NCBI RefSeq assembly: GCF_036850765.1
Contig: NC_089490.1
Coordinates: 274,984,482-275,048,481 of the forward strand
Source of the DNA: Saccopteryx bilineata
Lineage: Eukaryota > Chordata > Mammalia > Chiroptera > Emballonuridae
Direction of reading: 5' to 3'
DNA: 64,000 nt
The notes below the pieces were generated by a model. That model was given only the letters and a program-made list of their open reading frames with translations, made no database searches and was not told where the DNA came from. Positions within the stretch are counted from its first letter, which is position 1, and the number at the start of each line of letters is the position of its first letter. Position numbers and translations under genes: made by a program. Below are positions 61,920-64,000 of this stretch, one piece after another.

Positions 61920-62500
61920 CTTTCTCATAAACTCTATTCCTGTTCTTATTTGGTTTTCTCTAACTCCCAAAATGACAATACCACCCACGTTAGCCACATA
62001 CAAGCATCATTCTTGACCCTTGTCAGCCACATAAATCACCAACCAACTCTTGAAAATTCTATTTCCTGGATGTTCTTGAATCAGATTTACTTTCCTTCAT
62101 CCCCCCGCCACCCCAATGCTGATCTATTTTAGTTGACTGCCATTTCTCCTAGAATCCACAGAAAAAAATGTTTTTCACCTGGTATGTTTGGCTTGGATCT
62201 TGGCCTTCAAAATCATTCTTTATGTTGCTGTTAATCTGTTCTTTCTATTCATACCTGACCTTATTACCATGTAGCTCAATGCCCTTTAATAATAAAACTT
62301 CAATTGACCCACAAGGCACAGGATGCCCTCACGGTCTGACCCTGCTTATCTGTCCAGTCCTGTTCTGTGCCAACCCCATCTCCCACCTGTTATTCCCACT
62401 GCTTGCTGCCTTGGGACTCCTACGGCAGAAACAAAATAATTTTGTACCAACTTATTCTTTAACTTTGCCTTTCCTTTTAAACAACTTACCTGTCTCTTTC
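61920..62500 (+). repeat. Possible LINE-2 fossil
   Basis: C/T-rich on the plus strand, with pieces in an L2-like order ('CATTCTTGACCCTTGTCAGC', 'CTCTTGAAAATTCTATTTCC', 'AAGGCACAGGATGCCCTCAC'). Strongly diverged, so only tentative. Confidence 0.35.
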
Positions 62501-63492
62501 TCCAAACAGAATAAATGATGTTTTTAGAAAGTTAACTTGACCTAGCTTCCATTCAAAATCTAATGCAAAGACCCAAATTGTTACAAAATCAATACAACCT
62601 TGACACCATGAAATCTTATAGATTCACCTGTAAACCTCAGGAGAGGACAATAGCTTCACACCTTTCACAAAGCATGGATAAGTCCTGAACAGAGAAGTAG
62701 AACCAGGTAGGAAGGGAGTAAGAAAATTTCTATCCATACTCTCCCATCAACCACTTTCAACACACATTCTCTCTCTCTACCCCCCTCCCACCACCCATAG
62801 TCTTAAATATAAAAACTTTCTCCATCAAAGACTCATAAATTATTATCTTGATGTAAAAATTGCATTTGTACTCATGTGTTTTAATGATCATTTCTCATTC
62901 GTGCAAACCCAAATATCTCCTAGGCTTAAAACGTCCTCCCTAGCATTTCCCTGCCTAGAAAATGCTATCTTCAAGACTGTGCAACCAATCATTGGAGTAT
63001 TTTTACATGTGCTTGCAAGAAATTAATTTATTTTTTATTTGTTCATGCAATCCACTTTGTTATTTCACAAGTATTTATTATAATTTTCCCTCTGCGACCC
63101 GGGTCCAGCTATCTTAAAAGCCCCATAATATAATGCTGCCCTTGGGATGAGGACAAATCACTTTCATATAGCTAACAAAGGCTTGCCATGGCCGACCCTT
63201 TCCTGTATCGCCAACCTCCCATAGAAGTGACACACATTAGTCTGATAATAGTGCATGACCATCATCAGGTCAGTGAACGGGGTATCTTCATGCATAGGAA
63301 AAGACTCATCACCAATCATAGAATAAATGACAATCACTTGTATATTTTTGTATATATAATGTATTATTTGTCTATAATTTTAGCAGTTTAAAAAAATCTT
63401 CATAGATTCATTTATACCATGTAGTAAATATAATCCCAAATAAATAAAAAGGTAAATTCTAAAATTATATATGAATTTATTTATAAATAATA
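62501..63492. other. Unique AT-rich sequence
   Basis: Nothing recognised. Confidence 0.4.
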
Positions 63493-63515
63493 CAGTATTT
63501 TAATGATTTTTAAAA

Positions 63516-63890
63516 ATTTTTTTGTATTTTTCCTAAGTGAGAAGTAGGATGGGGGGTGGTGCTGGGCAAACAGACAGACTCCTGCATGTGCTCATCTGGG
63601 GTCCACCCAGCATGCCCACCATGGGGTGATGCTCTGCACATCTGGGACATTGCTCCACTGCAATCAAAGCCATTCTAGCACCTGAGGCAGAGGCCATGGA
63701 GCCATCCTCAGTGCCTGGGCCAACATGAAGCCTTGGCTGCAAGAGGGGAAGAGAGAGAAATAGAGAGAAAGGAGAGGGGGAAGGGTGGAGAAGTAGATAG
63801 GCATTTCTCCTGTGTGCCCTGACAGAGAATCAAACCGGTGACTTCCACACTCCAGGCCAACACTCCACCACTGAGCCAACTTGCCAGGAC
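63516..63890 (-). mobile_element. Long tRNA-derived bat SINE with 23-bp duplication
   Basis: On the minus strand it starts GGTCCTGGCAAGTTGGCTCAG, with a damaged B box (GGTTTGATTCTC) and the usual body, but about 20 bases including the GCTCCATTGGAGC block are missing (AGCCTTGG directly joins CATGTTGGCC). The direct repeat at 63493-63515 and 63891-63913 is exact over 23 bp, starts CAGTATTTTAATG, and is unusually long for this kind of insertion. Confidence 0.94.
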
Positions 63891-63913
63891 CAGTATTTTA
63901 ATGATTTTTAAAA

Positions 63914-64000
63914 TGAATTTACATATAATTTAAGATCTAAGATGGGAAAGGACTTGTCAGTGCAATAGTAAATGGAGAAAATACATGAGTAAAATTAATT
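63914..64000. other. AT-rich flank to the window end
   Basis: Too short to interpret. Confidence 0.3.

Overview
This is a stretch of mammalian nuclear genome, almost certainly from a bat. Two tRNA-derived SINE families recur through it. The long one (about 360-400 bp, starting near 'CCCTGGCCGGTTGGCTCAG') and the short one (about 200 bp, starting near 'CTGACCTGTGGTGGCGCAG') resemble the Rhin-1/Ves-type SINEs of Chiroptera. Fairly young DNA transposons (mariner-like and hAT-like) also fit a bat. I lean towards Rhinolophoidea (horseshoe or leaf-nosed bats), but this rests on recognising repeats and was not checked by a search. I found no host protein-coding exon and no structural RNA gene. The window reads as intergenic or deep intronic DNA built up by transposons.

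Layout. Positions 1-600 hold unique sequence and one short SINE. Positions 602-8393 are a full-length LINE-1 on the minus strand, framed by an exact 13-bp target-site duplication. It has a CpG-rich 5' UTR with a CRE-type octamer at its extreme end, ORF1, a 325-nt spacer, ORF2 with intact endonuclease and reverse-transcriptase motifs, and a G-rich 3' UTR. Few lesions disable it: three one-base excesses in A runs and one CpG-type nonsense change. Positions 9-21 kb hold long SINEs, a nested pair (hAT-like element inside a Tigger-like fossil), a 233-bp TA-flanked MITE and an L1 tail. Positions 21-32 kb hold a short SINE, an old L1 with a twin-priming inversion, a CA microsatellite, and two LINE-2 fossils in opposite orientations, one of them interrupted by a short SINE. 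Positions 33.9-41 kb hold a 600-bp mariner-like element with about 108-bp terminal inverted repeats, MIR and L2 remnants, three long SINEs and a perfect 26-bp palindrome. Positions 42-52 kb hold L1 tails, a probable solo LTR, a MIR fragment and an L1 tail inside an L2. Positions 52-64 kb are mostly unique, with a strong CTCF-like motif at 55.67 kb, a GT/GC tract and a last long SINE with a 23-bp target duplication.

Nothing here forms an operon or pathway. The functional logic is that of mobile elements: L1 supplies reverse transcriptase, and the SINEs, with L1-like target duplications and A tails, are its likely clients. I did not find an undescribed multi-gene system. The best leads are a CTCF-like core carried inside the long SINE family, the nearly intact L1 and its promoter, and the perfect palindrome.
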